Shown piece after piece: positions 7,273-14,929 of a stretch of DNA of 23,026 nt (position 1 is the first letter of the stretch; the number at the start of each line of letters is the position of its first letter). Origin of the DNA: an uncultured Shinella sp. Lineage in GTDB: Bacteria > Pseudomonadota > Alphaproteobacteria > Rhizobiales > Rhizobiaceae. The position numbers were made by a program, and so were the translations under genes. The notes beneath the pieces were generated by a model. The model had not been told where the DNA came from, ran no database searches, and worked only from the letters and a program-made list of their open reading frames with translations. Where the stretch lies: NCBI RefSeq assembly GCF_946479415.1, contig NZ_CAMLFY010000071.1, positions 1 through 23,026 of the forward strand, written 5' to 3'.

Positions 7273-9153
7273 TTAATGTTCGATGTCGTCGCCGGGCAGG
7301 ATGTCGCCCTCGGCGGATTCCGCTGCGGCCGCGACCTCAACGGTCTCGGCCTCGTCTTCGGCTTCCTGCACCTTGATGCGCACGTCGGTGATCTTGGCGC
7401 CCGGGAAACGCTGAAGGATGGCCGCGACGTCGGGATCCTGGCGCGCATCGGCTACGCGGGCTTCCTGTGCCATTGTCTCGGCTTCCGACAGGGTCGGTCC
7501 GCCGGCTTCCCGCGACAGGATAACCAGCCAGCGCTGACCCGTCCATTCCTGAAGCCGGTTCGAGAGGTCGGCGACCAGCGATTTCGGCGCGTCGTCGGTC
7601 AGGCTGATTTCCAGCTTGCCCGGCTCGACGCTAACTGGCCGCACGAAGGCGCGCACCAGCGCCCGAAGGCGGATATCGCGGTTCTTGGTGCAGAGATCGG
7701 CGACGTCCGAGATCGAGTTGACCGGAACCTTTGGCGCGGCGGCCGGCTGCGCGGCGGGCGCGGTCTCGACCCGGCCGACCGGTTGTGCGGCAGGCTCGGC
7801 CTGCGGCACGGGGCGCAGCATGGTCACGGTGCCGCCGCCGGCCTGGGCCCGCATCGGCTGATCCGGCTGGCGCGCAACGGCGGAAACAGACGCCTGCGCC
7901 GATGGCTGGCCGCCATTGCCGCCCGCCGATGGCGCGCGAAAACCATTACCGCCGCCTTCACCGCTGGTGAGCTCGGCAAGCCGACGCGCAGCGTCTTCCG
8001 GCGAGGGAAGGTTCGCCGCATGGGCAAGCCGGATGATGACCATTTCGGCAGCCCCAGCCGGGCGGCTGGAGGCCTCGGTTTCCGGGATACCCTTGAGCAG
8101 CATCTGCCACATGCGCGACAGCGCCGTGACCGCGATGGAATTGGCGAATTCGACGCCGCGCACCCGCTCGACCTCGCTCAGCGACTGGTCGCCGGCGGCA
8201 TCCGGCACATATTTCATGCGCGTAACAAGATGGGTGAAATCGGCAAGGTCCGTCAGCACGACGGAGGGACTGGCGCCCGCCTCGTACTGCGCGGCGAATT
8301 CTGCAAGGGCTGCGGCCGCATCGCCCTTCACGATATGCTCGAAGAGATCGACGATGCGGGCGCGATCGGCAAGGCCGAGCATGGAGCGCACGGCATTGAC
8401 CTCGACACGGCCGGCACCGTGGGCGATCGCCTGGTCGAGCAGCGACAGACCGTCGCGCGCCGAGCCTTCGGCGGCACGGGCGACCATGGCCAGCGCATCC
8501 GGCTCGAACTCAACGCCTTCCTTGCCGAGAATCGTGGTGAACAGGCCGACGAGATCCGACGCGCCGATGCGGCGCAGGTCGAAACGTTGGCAGCGCGACA
8601 GGACGGTGATCGGAACTTTACGGATTTCCGTCGTCGCGAAGATGAACTTCACATGCTCCGGCGGCTCTTCGAGTGTCTTCAACAGGCCGTTGAAGGCCTG
8701 CGTCGAAAGCATGTGCACTTCGTCGATGATGTAGACCTTGTAGCGCGCCGAAACCGGGCGGTAGCGCACCTGCTCGATGATCTCCCTGATGTCATCGATA
8801 CCCGTATGGGAGGCGGCATCCATCTCGATGACGTCGACATGGCGGCCTTCCATGATCGCCTGGCAATGCTCGCCGGGCACACGAAGGTCGATCGTCGGCT
8901 TGTCGATCTCGGATGTCTTGTAGTTCAGCGCGCGGGCAAGAATGCGGGCGGTCGTCGTCTTGCCGACCCCGCGAACACCCGTCAGCATATAGGCTTGGGC
9001 GATACGGCCGGTCTCGAACGCATTGGTGAGCGTGCGGACCATCGGCTCCTGGCCGACCATGAGATCCGAGAAATCCTTCGGCCGGTACTTTCGCGCGAGA
9101 ACGCGATAGGCGGCGGGCTTTTCGGTGGACGGTTTGGATGTTTCGTCGCTCAT
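7273..9153 (-). CDS. dnaX: DNA polymerase III subunits gamma/tau
   Basis: The clamp-loader ATPase that loads the beta sliding clamp. The 626-residue product has Walker A GVRGVGKTT (59-67), Walker B/DEVH in VYIIDEVHML (140-149) and the SRC arginine-finger motif (186-188). Clamp-loader domains II-III extend to about 390. A Gly/Ala/Pro/Gln-rich linker (about 393-478) and a tau-like C-terminal domain with an acidic tail follow. The zinc module is degenerate: between Walker A and the DEVH motif only one Cys (C97 in GEHC) remains of the four seen in E. coli. No A-rich slippery heptamer was found, so a separate short gamma form by frameshifting is not suggested. ATG is at 9151-9153. It follows the SRP RNA gene and leads the dnaX-ybaB-lysE operon. 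Confidence 0.98.
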   Translation of the reverse strand: MSDETSKPSTEKPAAYRVLARKYRPKDFSDLMVGQEPMVRTLTNAFETGRIAQAYMLTGVRGVGKTTTARILARALNYKTSEIDKPTIDLRVPGEHCQAIMEGRHVDVIEMDAASHTGIDDIREIIEQVRYRPVSARYKVYIIDEVHMLSTQAFNGLLKTLEEPPEHVKFIFATTEIRKVPITVLSRCQRFDLRRIGASDLVGLFTTILGKEGVEFEPDALAMVARAAEGSARDGLSLLDQAIAHGAGRVEVNAVRSMLGLADRARIVDLFEHIVKGDAAAALAEFAAQYEAGASPSVVLTDLADFTHLVTRMKYVPDAAGDQSLSEVERVRGVEFANSIAVTALSRMWQMLLKGIPETEASSRPAGAAEMVIIRLAHAANLPSPEDAARRLAELTSGEGGGNGFRAPSAGGNGGQPSAQASVSAVARQPDQPMRAQAGGGTVTMLRPVPQAEPAAQPVGRVETAPAAQPAAAPKVPVNSISDVADLCTKNRDIRLRALVRAFVRPVSVEPGKLEISLTDDAPKSLVADLSNRLQEWTGQRWLVILSREAGGPTLSEAETMAQEARVADARQDPDVAAILQRFPGAKITDVRIKVQEAEDEAETVEVAAAAESAEGDILPGDDIEH

Positions 9154-9212
9154 CGACCCTGCCGTTATTCAAATGTCTGTCCCGACAGGACGGCCAGAAG
9201 CAGGACGGTAAG

Positions 9213-9312
9213 GTGGGAGGCTGGCACGATGACCCGTGCCGGGCTCGTTAGGGCTGCTTCCTTCCGGACCTGACCCGGTTGGCGAGTGGCTCGTCCACCA
9301 CCAACCTCCCGT
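9213..9312 (-). ncRNA. ffs: Signal recognition particle RNA, bacterial small (4.5S) type
   Basis: The minus strand carries the near-universal SRP core GGTCAGGTCCGGAAGGAAGC (about 9276-9257), containing the GGAA tetraloop and symmetric and asymmetric internal loops of domain IV. The ends pair: GGGAGG (9310-9305) with CCTCCC (9220-9215), continuing UUGG with CCAG. This gives a rod of about 97 nt. Such a length matches the small bacterial SRP RNA that binds Ffh and directs co-translational membrane targeting. Its promoter is annotated just upstream. The location directly before dnaX is common in alphaproteobacteria. The exact ends are predicted, not measured. Confidence 0.95.
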
Positions 9313-9317
9313 CCCCC

Positions 9318-9346
9318 ATATCGGCAATATTCCATCCGAATGCAAG
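9318..9346 (-). promoter_or_regulatory. Promoter of the SRP RNA gene
   Basis: CTTGCA (9341-9346) and CGATAT (9318-9323) on the minus strand are spaced by 17 bases. They place initiation about seven bases downstream at 9310-9311, exactly where the paired 5' GGGAGG end of the RNA begins. The promoter and the RNA fold support each other. Confidence 0.75.
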
Positions 9347-9423
9347 CGCGGCTTACAAAAAACTGTTGGAGGGAAAACGGACGCATGGCATGAATCGTTG
9401 ATAACAGCATGCGGGAGAGCCCG

Positions 9424-9834
9424 ATGAGCGATTTTCGACCCGACGACCGGCTGGCGCGCGACAGCGATCTCCTGACGAAGATCGGCCTGTGCGAACTGCG
9501 CCTGATGAAGGACAGCCGCTGGCCCTGGCTGGTTCTGGTGCCGCAACGCCCCGATGTCAGCGAAATCTTCGACCTCACACCGCTCGACCAGACGATGCTG
9601 ACCTTCGAGACGACGCTTGTCTCCGAGGCGCTCAAAACCGTGACGGGTGCCACGAAGATCAATACCGGCGCGCTCGGCAATATCGTGCGCCAGCTTCATG
9701 TTCATGTCATCGCCCGCAGCGAGGGCGATCCCAACTGGCCCGGCCCCGTCTGGGGCTTCGGCACCGCCGAGCCGCGCTCGGCCGAGGAAACCAAGGCCTT
9801 TTCAGCCAAGCTTTTGGACGCAATGACCCCATGA
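9424..9834 (+). CDS. HIT-domain nucleotide hydrolase/transferase
   Basis: A 136-residue histidine-triad protein, of a superfamily that cleaves nucleotide phosphoramidates and dinucleoside polyphosphates. The N-terminal part (CELRLMKDSRWPWLVLVPQRPDVSEIFDL) fits the proteobacterial Ap4A-hydrolase-like HIT subgroup, as does the ending RSEGDPNWPGPVWG. The triad is RQLHVHVIAR, so Gln replaces the first His. The middle His, which is the nucleophile in HIT enzymes, is kept. I prefer ATG 9424 (MSDFRPDD), with GGGAG about nine bases upstream, over an in-frame ATG at 9409. Its stop overlaps the nudC start (ATGA), so the two are translationally coupled. Both proteins act on nucleotide phosphates, but a joint pathway is inferred only. 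Confidence 0.88.
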   Translation: MSDFRPDDRLARDSDLLTKIGLCELRLMKDSRWPWLVLVPQRPDVSEIFDLTPLDQTMLTFETTLVSEALKTVTGATKINTGALGNIVRQLHVHVIARSEGDPNWPGPVWGFGTAEPRSAEETKAFSAKLLDAMTP

Positions 9835-10808
9835 AGCCATCGCTTTTCGACATCTATCGCCCGCATGCGGAACCCAGCACCATGGTGGCCTTTGCGGAAA
9901 ACACGCTCGACCGCCAATCCGAACACCGCGCCGCCGATTGCCTGGAACAGGCGTTCAAGGCGGAAAACGTCCATGCCTTCGCGCTGGCCGGCGGCAAGCT
10001 CGTCGTCAAGCATGACGAGAAGATCATCGACCCGCTTTTCGCCCCCTATGAGCTTGCCGAACTCGATCCGATCCCGGACGAATCCATCCTGCTCGGCTAT
10101 CTCCGGAACGGCGAGCCGCGGCTGGCGATCCCTGTGCGGGCCGATCCCGACATGCTGCAGGAGCCGCTGAAGGCCACCGACGGGCGCACGCTCTATCGCC
10201 AGCAGATGCTCGACGACGACCTGCTCGGCCAGTTCGCCCAGGCCTCCAGCCTGATGACCTGGAACGGCAACAACCGCTTCTGCGGCAAGTGCGGTTCGCC
10301 GACCCGCTCGGAAATCGGCGGCTATCGCCGCGTCTGCGAGGCCTGCAATCACACGGTCTTCCCGCGCACCGACCCGGTCGCCATCATGCTGGTCATCGAT
10401 GTCGAGCGGGATCTCTGCCTGCTCGGCCGCTCGCCGCATTTCCAGCCGGGCATGTATTCCTGCCTTGCGGGCTTCCTGGAACCGGGCGAGACGATAGAGC
10501 ACACGGTGCGCCGCGAGACATTGGAAGAATCCGGTATCAAGGTCGGCCGCGTGCGCTATCACGCCTCGCAGCCCTGGCCGATGCCGCATTCCCTGATGAT
10601 CGGCTGCTATGCCGAGGCGATCTCCTTCGACATCCGCCGCGACGAGACGGAACTCGAGGATTGCCGCTGGTTCACCCGCGAAGAGACGGCGGAAATGATC
10701 GAGCGCAGCGCCATGTCGGGCACCGCCCCCGGCACCACCACGCCGCCGCCGAAGGGCGCCATCGCGCACCGGCTGATGCGCGACTGGCTGGACTGGAAGA
10801 TCGGCTAG
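9831..10808 (+). CDS. nudC: NAD(H) pyrophosphatase / RNA NAD-decapping Nudix enzyme NudC
   Basis: NudC hydrolyses NADH to NMNH and AMP and removes 5' NAD caps from RNA. The 325-residue product has an N-terminal Nudix-like domain (about 1-130). A four-Cys zinc ribbon follows (C151, C154, C169, C172; FCGKCG and CEAC). The catalytic Nudix box spans G214-I236 and keeps the essential GEx7REx2EE spacing. The NAD-pyrophosphatase signature after the box reads SQPWPMPHS (246-254), with Met where the consensus has Phe. The C-terminal part is PPPKGAIAHRLMRDWL. ATG 9831 overlaps the HIT stop codon. In-frame sequence upstream to 9489 belongs to the HIT gene and is not used. A hairpin follows the TAG. Confidence 0.96.
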   Translation: MKPSLFDIYRPHAEPSTMVAFAENTLDRQSEHRAADCLEQAFKAENVHAFALAGGKLVVKHDEKIIDPLFAPYELAELDPIPDESILLGYLRNGEPRLAIPVRADPDMLQEPLKATDGRTLYRQQMLDDDLLGQFAQASSLMTWNGNNRFCGKCGSPTRSEIGGYRRVCEACNHTVFPRTDPVAIMLVIDVERDLCLLGRSPHFQPGMYSCLAGFLEPGETIEHTVRRETLEESGIKVGRVRYHASQPWPMPHSLMIGCYAEAISFDIRRDETELEDCRWFTREETAEMIERSAMSGTAPGTTTPPPKGAIAHRLMRDWLDWKIG

Positions 10809-10810
10809 CG

Positions 10811-10856
10811 CATTGTCCGATGCCGAAGCGATCTCGCTTCGGCTGGAAACGTTTTA
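10811..10856. terminator. Hairpin between convergent genes; likely nudC terminator
   Basis: CCGAAGCGA (10823-10831) and TCGCTTCGG (10834-10842) form a perfect 9-bp stem with a two-base loop. TTTT follows at 10852-10855, rather far from the stem. It begins 14 bases after the nudC stop, and the convergent small gene ends at 10854. It may be a dispersed repeat unit reused as a terminator. Confidence 0.5.
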
Positions 10857-11090
10857 GCGTAAACCGAATGTCGGCTGGTCGCCCGGATGCGCGCGCAGGC
10901 GCAGGCTCGGTGCAATAAAGCGGGCAATGATCGGGCTGATGAGGAAGGTCGCGACCGTCCAGACCGGGATCAGATATTTGGCCTCGTCATTGAGGGCGGG
11001 AACCGTCAGGATCGTGATGGTGCCGACGCCGAAGATGACGGCATTCACCATCATCGAGACCATGATCGTGATGTAAGTAATCGTACGCAT
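10854..11090 (-). CDS. Small two-helix membrane protein of unknown function
   Basis: The 78-residue product is MRTITYITIMVSMMVNAVIF... with two hydrophobic segments (about 4-28 and 40-60). They are separated by a short polar loop (PALNDEAKYLIPVW), and a basic tail RFIAPSLRLRAH ends the protein. I recognise no named family. ATG 11088-11090 is chosen because AAGGAG lies six bases upstream. The ATG six bases earlier abuts that site directly and is unlikely. Strong ribosome-binding site, coherent hydrophobic pattern and normal codon use support a real gene. It lies 107 bases after pheA behind a GC-rich hairpin, so it probably has its own transcription. Confidence 0.75.
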   Translation of the reverse strand: MRTITYITIMVSMMVNAVIFGVGTITILTVPALNDEAKYLIPVWTVATFLISPIIARFIAPSLRLRAHPGDQPTFGLR

Positions 11091-11123
11091 GGGCATCTCC
11101 TTTCATCGGGGAAATGCCGCCTC

Positions 11124-11145
11124 GGCGGCGCGGTTCCGCGCCGCC
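11124..11145. terminator. GC-rich hairpin after pheA
   Basis: GGCGGCGCGG (11124-11133) and CCGCGCCGCC (11136-11145) form a perfect 10-bp stem with a two-base loop, 52 bases past the pheA stop. No real U-tract follows on the minus strand, so it may be a weak or Rho-assisted terminator or an mRNA-stabilising end. A 12-base perfect palindrome TGACGATCGTCA adjoins it at 11146-11157. Confidence 0.45.
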
Positions 11146-11197
11146 TGACGATCGTCAAGTTCTTTGTTCGCGGTAATTCCAGACGGAAACCGCGCGC

Positions 11198-12049
11198 TTA
11201 GAATGCGCTGCGCATCGGATGCGCCCGGTAGGTGCCGAGAATGCGAACCTTCTCCGAGAAGAAGCGCAGTTCGTCGAGCGCGCGGCGCACATGCGGATCG
11301 TCGGGATGTCCCTCGATATCGGCGTAGAACTGCGTCGCCGTGAACGTGCCGCCGATCTGGTAGCTTTCGAGCTTCGTCATGTTGATGCCGTTGGTGGCAA
11401 AGCCGCCGAGCGCCTTGTAGAGGGCGGCCGGGATGTTGCGCACGTTGAAGATGAAGGTCGTGACGATGATCTCGTCCTCGACCCGTTCGGCGACGACGGG
11501 CTCGCGCGACAGGACGACGAAGCGCGTGACGTTGCTTTCGGTGTCCTCGACATTTTCCGCGATGATCGACAGGCCGTAGAGATCGGCGGCAAGACGGGGC
11601 GCCAGCGCCGCCATCGAGCGGTCGCCGGTCTCCGAGACGAGCTTTGCCGCCCCTGCCGTATCGCCGGCGATGACAGGCTTCCAGCCGTTGAGGCGCACGA
11701 TCTTGCGGCATTGGCCGAGCGCATGGATATGACTGTGGACCGTGCGCACCTCGGCCTTGGTGACGCCGGGCAGCACCATCAGCTGGAAGCGGATCGGCAT
11801 GAAATATTCGCCGACGATGTGCAGGCGCGATTCCGGCAGGAGATGGTGGATGTCGGCGACGCGGCCCGCAATCGTGTTTTCGATCGGGATCATGCCGAGA
11901 TCGGCATCGCCGTTCTCCACGGCCAGCAGCGCATCCTCGAAGGTCTGGCAGGGCAGCGGCTCCATGGTCGGAAACATGTCGCGGCTCGCCATGTCGGAAT
12001 TGGCGCCGAATTCGCCCTGGAAGGCGATGCGGTTGGTCTTCATTGTCAT
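11198..12049 (-). CDS. pheA: Prephenate dehydratase
   Basis: Converts prephenate to phenylpyruvate, the committed step to phenylalanine. This is the monofunctional form (283 residues) without a chorismate mutase domain. The catalytic PDT domain (about 5-185) opens with RIAFQGEFGANSD. It contains ENGDADLGMIPIENTIAGRV and the essential TRF motif (T175-R176-F177, NVTRFVV). An ACT regulatory domain (about 195-275) contains IPAALYKALGGFATNGINMTKLES. The Phe-binding ESRP motif of enteric PheA reads ESYQ here. ATG 12049 starts 11 bases after the kdsB stop; an ATG six bases later is also possible. It is clearly co-transcribed with kdsB, an arrangement seen in other Rhizobiaceae. Confidence 0.96.
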   Translation of the reverse strand: MTMKTNRIAFQGEFGANSDMASRDMFPTMEPLPCQTFEDALLAVENGDADLGMIPIENTIAGRVADIHHLLPESRLHIVGEYFMPIRFQLMVLPGVTKAEVRTVHSHIHALGQCRKIVRLNGWKPVIAGDTAGAAKLVSETGDRSMAALAPRLAADLYGLSIIAENVEDTESNVTRFVVLSREPVVAERVEDEIIVTTFIFNVRNIPAALYKALGGFATNGINMTKLESYQIGGTFTATQFYADIEGHPDDPHVRRALDELRFFSEKVRILGTYRAHPMRSAF

Positions 12050-12060
12050 TACAGGTCCGA

Positions 12061-12816
12061 TCAGATGGGGTTGGCCGCGAGCATGGCGCGGGCCTTTTCG
12101 AGGTCGGCGGGAGTATCGACACCCAGCGGAACGGTGTCAACGATCTCGACATCGATGCGCATGCCTGCCTCGAGCGCCCGGAGCTGCTCCAGCGATTCCC
12201 GCTTTTCCAGCGTCGAAGGCGTGAGCGCGACGAAGGCTTCGAGCGCCTTGCGGCGATAGGCGTAGAGCCCGATATGATGATAGAGCGGGCCATTGCCGTG
12301 CGGCGCCATCGCGCGCGTGAAGTAGAGTGCGCGCAGCCGGTTTTCGCCAATCGGCGAACCGACGACCTTCACGACGTTCGGATTGGTCTTCTCATGCTCG
12401 TCGCGGATCTCCGTCGTCAGCGTCGCGATATCGGTCGCCGCGTTTTCCAGCGGGCGAAGTGCTGCGCGGATCGTTTCCGGGTCGATGGTCGGCAGGTCAC
12501 CCTGCACGTTGATGATCAGCTCGGCGCGGCCCTCGGGGTCGCTCTTCATCAGCGCCTCATGGATGCGGTCGGAACCCGATTGATGATCGACCCGCGTCAG
12601 GACCGCCTCGAAGCCGGCTGCCACCACGGCATCGAAGACAGCCTGCACATCGACCGCCACGACGACGCGGCCGACATTGGCCGCAGCCGCACGACGGGCC
12701 ACCTGAACGATCATCGGCAGGCCGGCAATATCGGCGAGCGGCTTGCCCGGAAGCCGGGTCGAGGCCATGCGGGCCGGAATGAGCACGAGGGTCTTGTCAA
12801 AATTGGCGGAATTCAT
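12061..12816 (-). CDS. kdsB: 3-deoxy-manno-octulosonate cytidylyltransferase (CMP-KDO synthetase)
   Basis: Activates KDO with CTP to CMP-KDO for the lipopolysaccharide inner core. The 251-residue product has the nucleotide-binding N-terminus [20 protein letters not shown] and the family motifs [14 protein letters not shown] and [13 protein letters not shown] [15 protein letters not shown]. It also has the metal/nucleotide motif [12 protein letters not shown] and [20 protein letters not shown] chose ATG 12814-12816 ([14 protein letters not shown]), with GAAGGG upstream. The frame stays open up to 12924, but that extension overlaps the cytochrome promoter region and has no family match. It leads the kdsB-pheA operon and is divergent from the cytochrome gene. 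Confidence 0.97.
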   Translation of the reverse strand: MNSANFDKTLVLIPARMASTRLPGKPLADIAGLPMIVQVARRAAAANVGRVVVAVDVQAVFDAVVAAGFEAVLTRVDHQSGSDRIHEALMKSDPEGRAELIINVQGDLPTIDPETIRAALRPLENAATDIATLTTEIRDEHEKTNPNVVKVVGSPIGENRLRALYFTRAMAPHGNGPLYHHIGLYAYRRKALEAFVALTPSTLEKRESLEQLRALEAGMRIDVEIVDTVPLGVDTPADLEKARAMLAANPI

Positions 12817-12968
12817 CGCAGGCCCTTCAAAACCCCCGGGAAAAGTGTCAAAAAGTCTCAGTGCGGGGGCTACAATCACTGTTGCAACGAAGCAGCAAAA
12901 GACATAGGTTCCGCGCGATTTCAAGACTGGCCGGTATCAGGTCCGCCGGTCGCTAGGGGAGCGTTTGG

Positions 12969-13727
12969 ATGAACTCTTATGTGAACATGGGCGTGGGTGC
13001 CCTGCTCGGCACCGTTTTCGTGTTGATGTCCGTGTCGATCGCTTCTGAAGGCATTTTCCATTCGGGCCCTCCCGAAAAGGAAGGTTTCGCGATCGTCGCC
13101 GCCGAAGGTGGCGAAGAGGGTGCAGCGGGTGGCGGTGAAGCCGCGGCCGGCACGCCGATCGCAACCCTGCTCGCCAGCGCCGATGCAACGGCCGGCGAAG
13201 CCGTCTTCAAGAAATGTGCGAGCTGTCACACCTCGGAGAAAGGTGGCCCGAACAAAGTCGGCCCCAATCTCTTCGACGTCGTGAACCGCCCGATCGCCTC
13301 GCATGAAGGCTTCAGCTATTCCGCAGGCATGACCACCTTCTCCGAAGGCCACAAGATCGTCTGGGACTTCGACCACCTGAACTTCTTCCTGGAAGCGCCG
13401 AAGAAGCACGTTCCCGGCACCGCCATGGGCTTTGCCGGCCTGAAGAAGGAAGACGAGCGCGCCAACCTGATCGCTTATCTGCGCACGCTCTCCGACAACC
13501 CGGCCGCTCTGCCGACCCCGTCGGCGGAAGGCGCTGCCGCAACCGGCACGGATGGTGCGGCCCCGGCCGAAGGCGGCGCGGCTGCCACGACGGAAGGTGG
13601 CGCTGCCGCCACGACGACGGAAGCCAAGCCCGCCGAGGGCGGCGCTGCAACGACCACGACCGAGGGCGCAGCCCCGGCCGAAGGCACGACGCAGGGCACC
13701 ACGACCGAACAGCCGGCCGCTCAGTAA
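12969..13727 (+). CDS. cycM: Membrane-anchored cytochrome c (CycM-like, cytochrome c552 type) with long low-complexity tail
   Basis: A class I c-type cytochrome that in Rhizobiales passes electrons toward an aa3-type oxidase. The 252-residue product has an uncleaved N-terminal membrane anchor (about 6-27, [18 protein letters not shown]). A Gly/Glu/Ala-rich linker (40-62) and a heme domain (about 70-178) follow. The heme site is CASCH (C83, C86, H87) and the axial Met is probably M153 in GTAMGFAG, followed by [12 protein letters not shown]. Residues 180-252 are an unusual Ala/Thr/Glu/Gly/Pro tail without charged Lys/Arg except K220. The ATG has AGGGGAGC upstream. A strong terminator follows. 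cycM divergent from kdsB-pheA is a recurrent rhizobial arrangement. The symbol is by family resemblance. Confidence 0.9.
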   Translation: MNSYVNMGVGALLGTVFVLMSVSIASEGIFHSGPPEKEGFAIVAAEGGEEGAAGGGEAAAGTPIATLLASADATAGEAVFKKCASCHTSEKGGPNKVGPNLFDVVNRPIASHEGFSYSAGMTTFSEGHKIVWDFDHLNFFLEAPKKHVPGTAMGFAGLKKEDERANLIAYLRTLSDNPAALPTPSAEGAAATGTDGAAPAEGGAAATTEGGAAATTTEAKPAEGGAATTTTEGAAPAEGTTQGTTTEQPAAQ

Positions 13728-13751
13728 AGCAGGCCAGCCAGAACATCAAAA

Positions 13752-13777
13752 ACCCGGCCATCGCGCCGGGTTTTTTG
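13752..13777 (+). terminator. Rho-independent terminator of the cytochrome c gene
   Basis: AACCCGGC (13752-13759) and GCCGGGTT (13766-13773) form a perfect 8-bp stem with loop CATCGC. It is followed by a six-T run (13772-13777), 24 bases past the stop. An A-run on its left side could let it work in both directions. Confidence 0.9.
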
Positions 13778-13844
13778 TTGCCGGATGACGGCTTTAGCCC
13801 GCTTAGGCTTTCTTTTTCTCCCGGGCCTCCCCTCCTCCTCCTCT

Positions 13845-13934
13845 CCGTCATCCTCGGTCTTGAGCCGAGGATCCACGCCACAAGCGAAGGCGGTGCAGAA
13901 GTGTGAATCCTCGATTCAAGGCCGAGGATGACGA
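13845..13934. repeat. Long inverted repeat (REP/BIME-like palindromic element)
   Basis: GTCATCCTCGG (13847-13857) is perfectly repeated in inverse as CCGAGGATGAC (13922-13932). The similarity extends inward about 32 bases with a few mismatches (CTTGA, CGAGGAT, CAC). Each arm is itself a hairpin (CCTCGG...CCGAGG). Two back-to-back palindromes in an intergenic gap are the layout of a bacterial interspersed mosaic element. CGTCATCCTCGG-type units recur in many alphaproteobacteria. I see no gene between 13728 and 13984. Confidence 0.65.
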
Positions 13935-13984
13935 TCGAGAGGTCGAGTGCTCTTTTGTGGAAGGTTTAGCCATGGGAGACCCCC

Positions 13985-14929
13985 TCACCCCAAAAGCCAG
14001 GCCCAGAAGGACACCGTGAACACGCCGAGCGCCGTCGTGATCGTAATGGTCGAAGACGCCAGCCCGTGGCCGACGCCGAAATGGTTGGCGAGCAGCCAGG
14101 CATTGACGCCCGTCGGCACGGAGGAGGTGAGCACCATGGCCGCCGTCCATTCCGGGCTGAGGCCGAGCAGGCGGCAGGCGACGTAGACGCAGCCGGGCAG
14201 CATCACCAGCTTGAGGCTCGTCATGGCGAGCGCGATGCCGGCATTGCCGCCGACCTTGTACTTGTTGAGCGCCATGCCGATGGAGACGAGAGCCGCCGGT
14301 GCGGCCATGGCCGATATCTGATCGACCACAACCTTGACCGGCCCGACGAGCGGGATGCCGCCGACGTGGAACAGCGCACCGACGGCGAGGCCGATGACGA
14401 GCGGGTTTCGCACGAGGCTCTTGCCGATGCCGAGAAGCAGGCTGGCGAAACTCTGTGGCTCGCGCGTGCCTTCCTTGCGTTCCGCCCGCTCCATCAGGAT
14501 CGTGCCGGCGATCATCATGGTCGGCAGATGCACCGAGAGCAGCACCGAGATCGCGACGAGACCGTCCTGCCCGACGACGCGCGCCACAAGCGGCAGGCCG
14601 ATGAAGACCGTGTTGGCGAAACCGGCGGAGACGCCGGCCAGCACGCCGATGCGCCGGTCGCGCTTGAAGCCGATCGTGGCGACCAGATGCGCCACTGTCC
14701 AGGTGACGGCGACGCCGCCGAAATAGGCGACCCAGATGCGCCACGGCGCCTCGCCGGCAAATTCGGCCTCCGCGATGGTGCGGAAGAGCAGGAGCGGCAC
14801 GGCGACGCGGAAGACGAATTCGCCGAGCCCCTCTCCCAGCTCCTCCCGGAGGTAACCGGTGCGAACGAGCAGCCAGCCGATGAAAATGAGGGCGAACACG
14901 GGAAGAACATTGAGGGCGACGTCGGACAT
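13985..14929 (-). CDS. AEC-family (auxin efflux carrier-like) permease
   Basis: An inner-membrane transporter of the AEC family (Mem_trans). Bacterial members move malate, malonate or other anions; the substrate here is unknown. The 314-residue product has about ten hydrophobic helices in two five-helix halves. Typical features are VLPVFALIFIGWLLVRTGYL at the start, the FVFRVAVPLLLFRTIAE segment and the internal GFANTVFIGLPLVARVVG. It also has SSVPTGVNAWLLANHFGVG and the end ALGVFTVSFWAWLLG. I prefer ATG 14927-14929 (MSDVALNV), because it aligns with the usual AEC start. An in-frame ATG at 14968 would add 13 atypical residues. Neither start has a strong ribosome-binding site. A structured leader or sRNA locus with a terminator ends 112 bases upstream on the same strand. 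Confidence 0.9.
   Translation of the reverse strand: MSDVALNVLPVFALIFIGWLLVRTGYLREELGEGLGEFVFRVAVPLLLFRTIAEAEFAGEAPWRIWVAYFGGVAVTWTVAHLVATIGFKRDRRIGVLAGVSAGFANTVFIGLPLVARVVGQDGLVAISVLLSVHLPTMMIAGTILMERAERKEGTREPQSFASLLLGIGKSLVRNPLVIGLAVGALFHVGGIPLVGPVKVVVDQISAMAAPAALVSIGMALNKYKVGGNAGIALAMTSLKLVMLPGCVYVACRLLGLSPEWTAAMVLTSSVPTGVNAWLLANHFGVGHGLASSTITITTALGVFTVSFWAWLLG

Noticed and set aside
7273..9153. Programmed frameshift in dnaX giving a separate gamma subunit
   Set aside because: No AAAAAAG-like slippery heptamer was seen on the coding strand.
6682..9273. 863-codon open frame on the plus strand
   Set aside because: It is the antisense shadow of lysE, ybaB and dnaX, all of which are unmistakable on the minus strand.
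9489..9830. In-frame extension upstream of nudC
   Set aside because: The sequence is inside the HIT gene in another frame. NudC begins at the coupled ATG at 9831.
12817..12924. N-terminal extension of kdsB by 36 codons
   Set aside because: No family similarity. The ATG at 12814-12816 has a ribosome-binding site and begins the conserved domain; the extension overlaps the divergent cytochrome promoter region.
13475..13702. Low-complexity minus-strand frame opposite the cytochrome tail, and the tail as a possible CRISPR or tandem array
   Set aside because: The repeats are imperfect, codon-phased and in the cytochrome reading frame, with no constant spacer length; they are protein low complexity.
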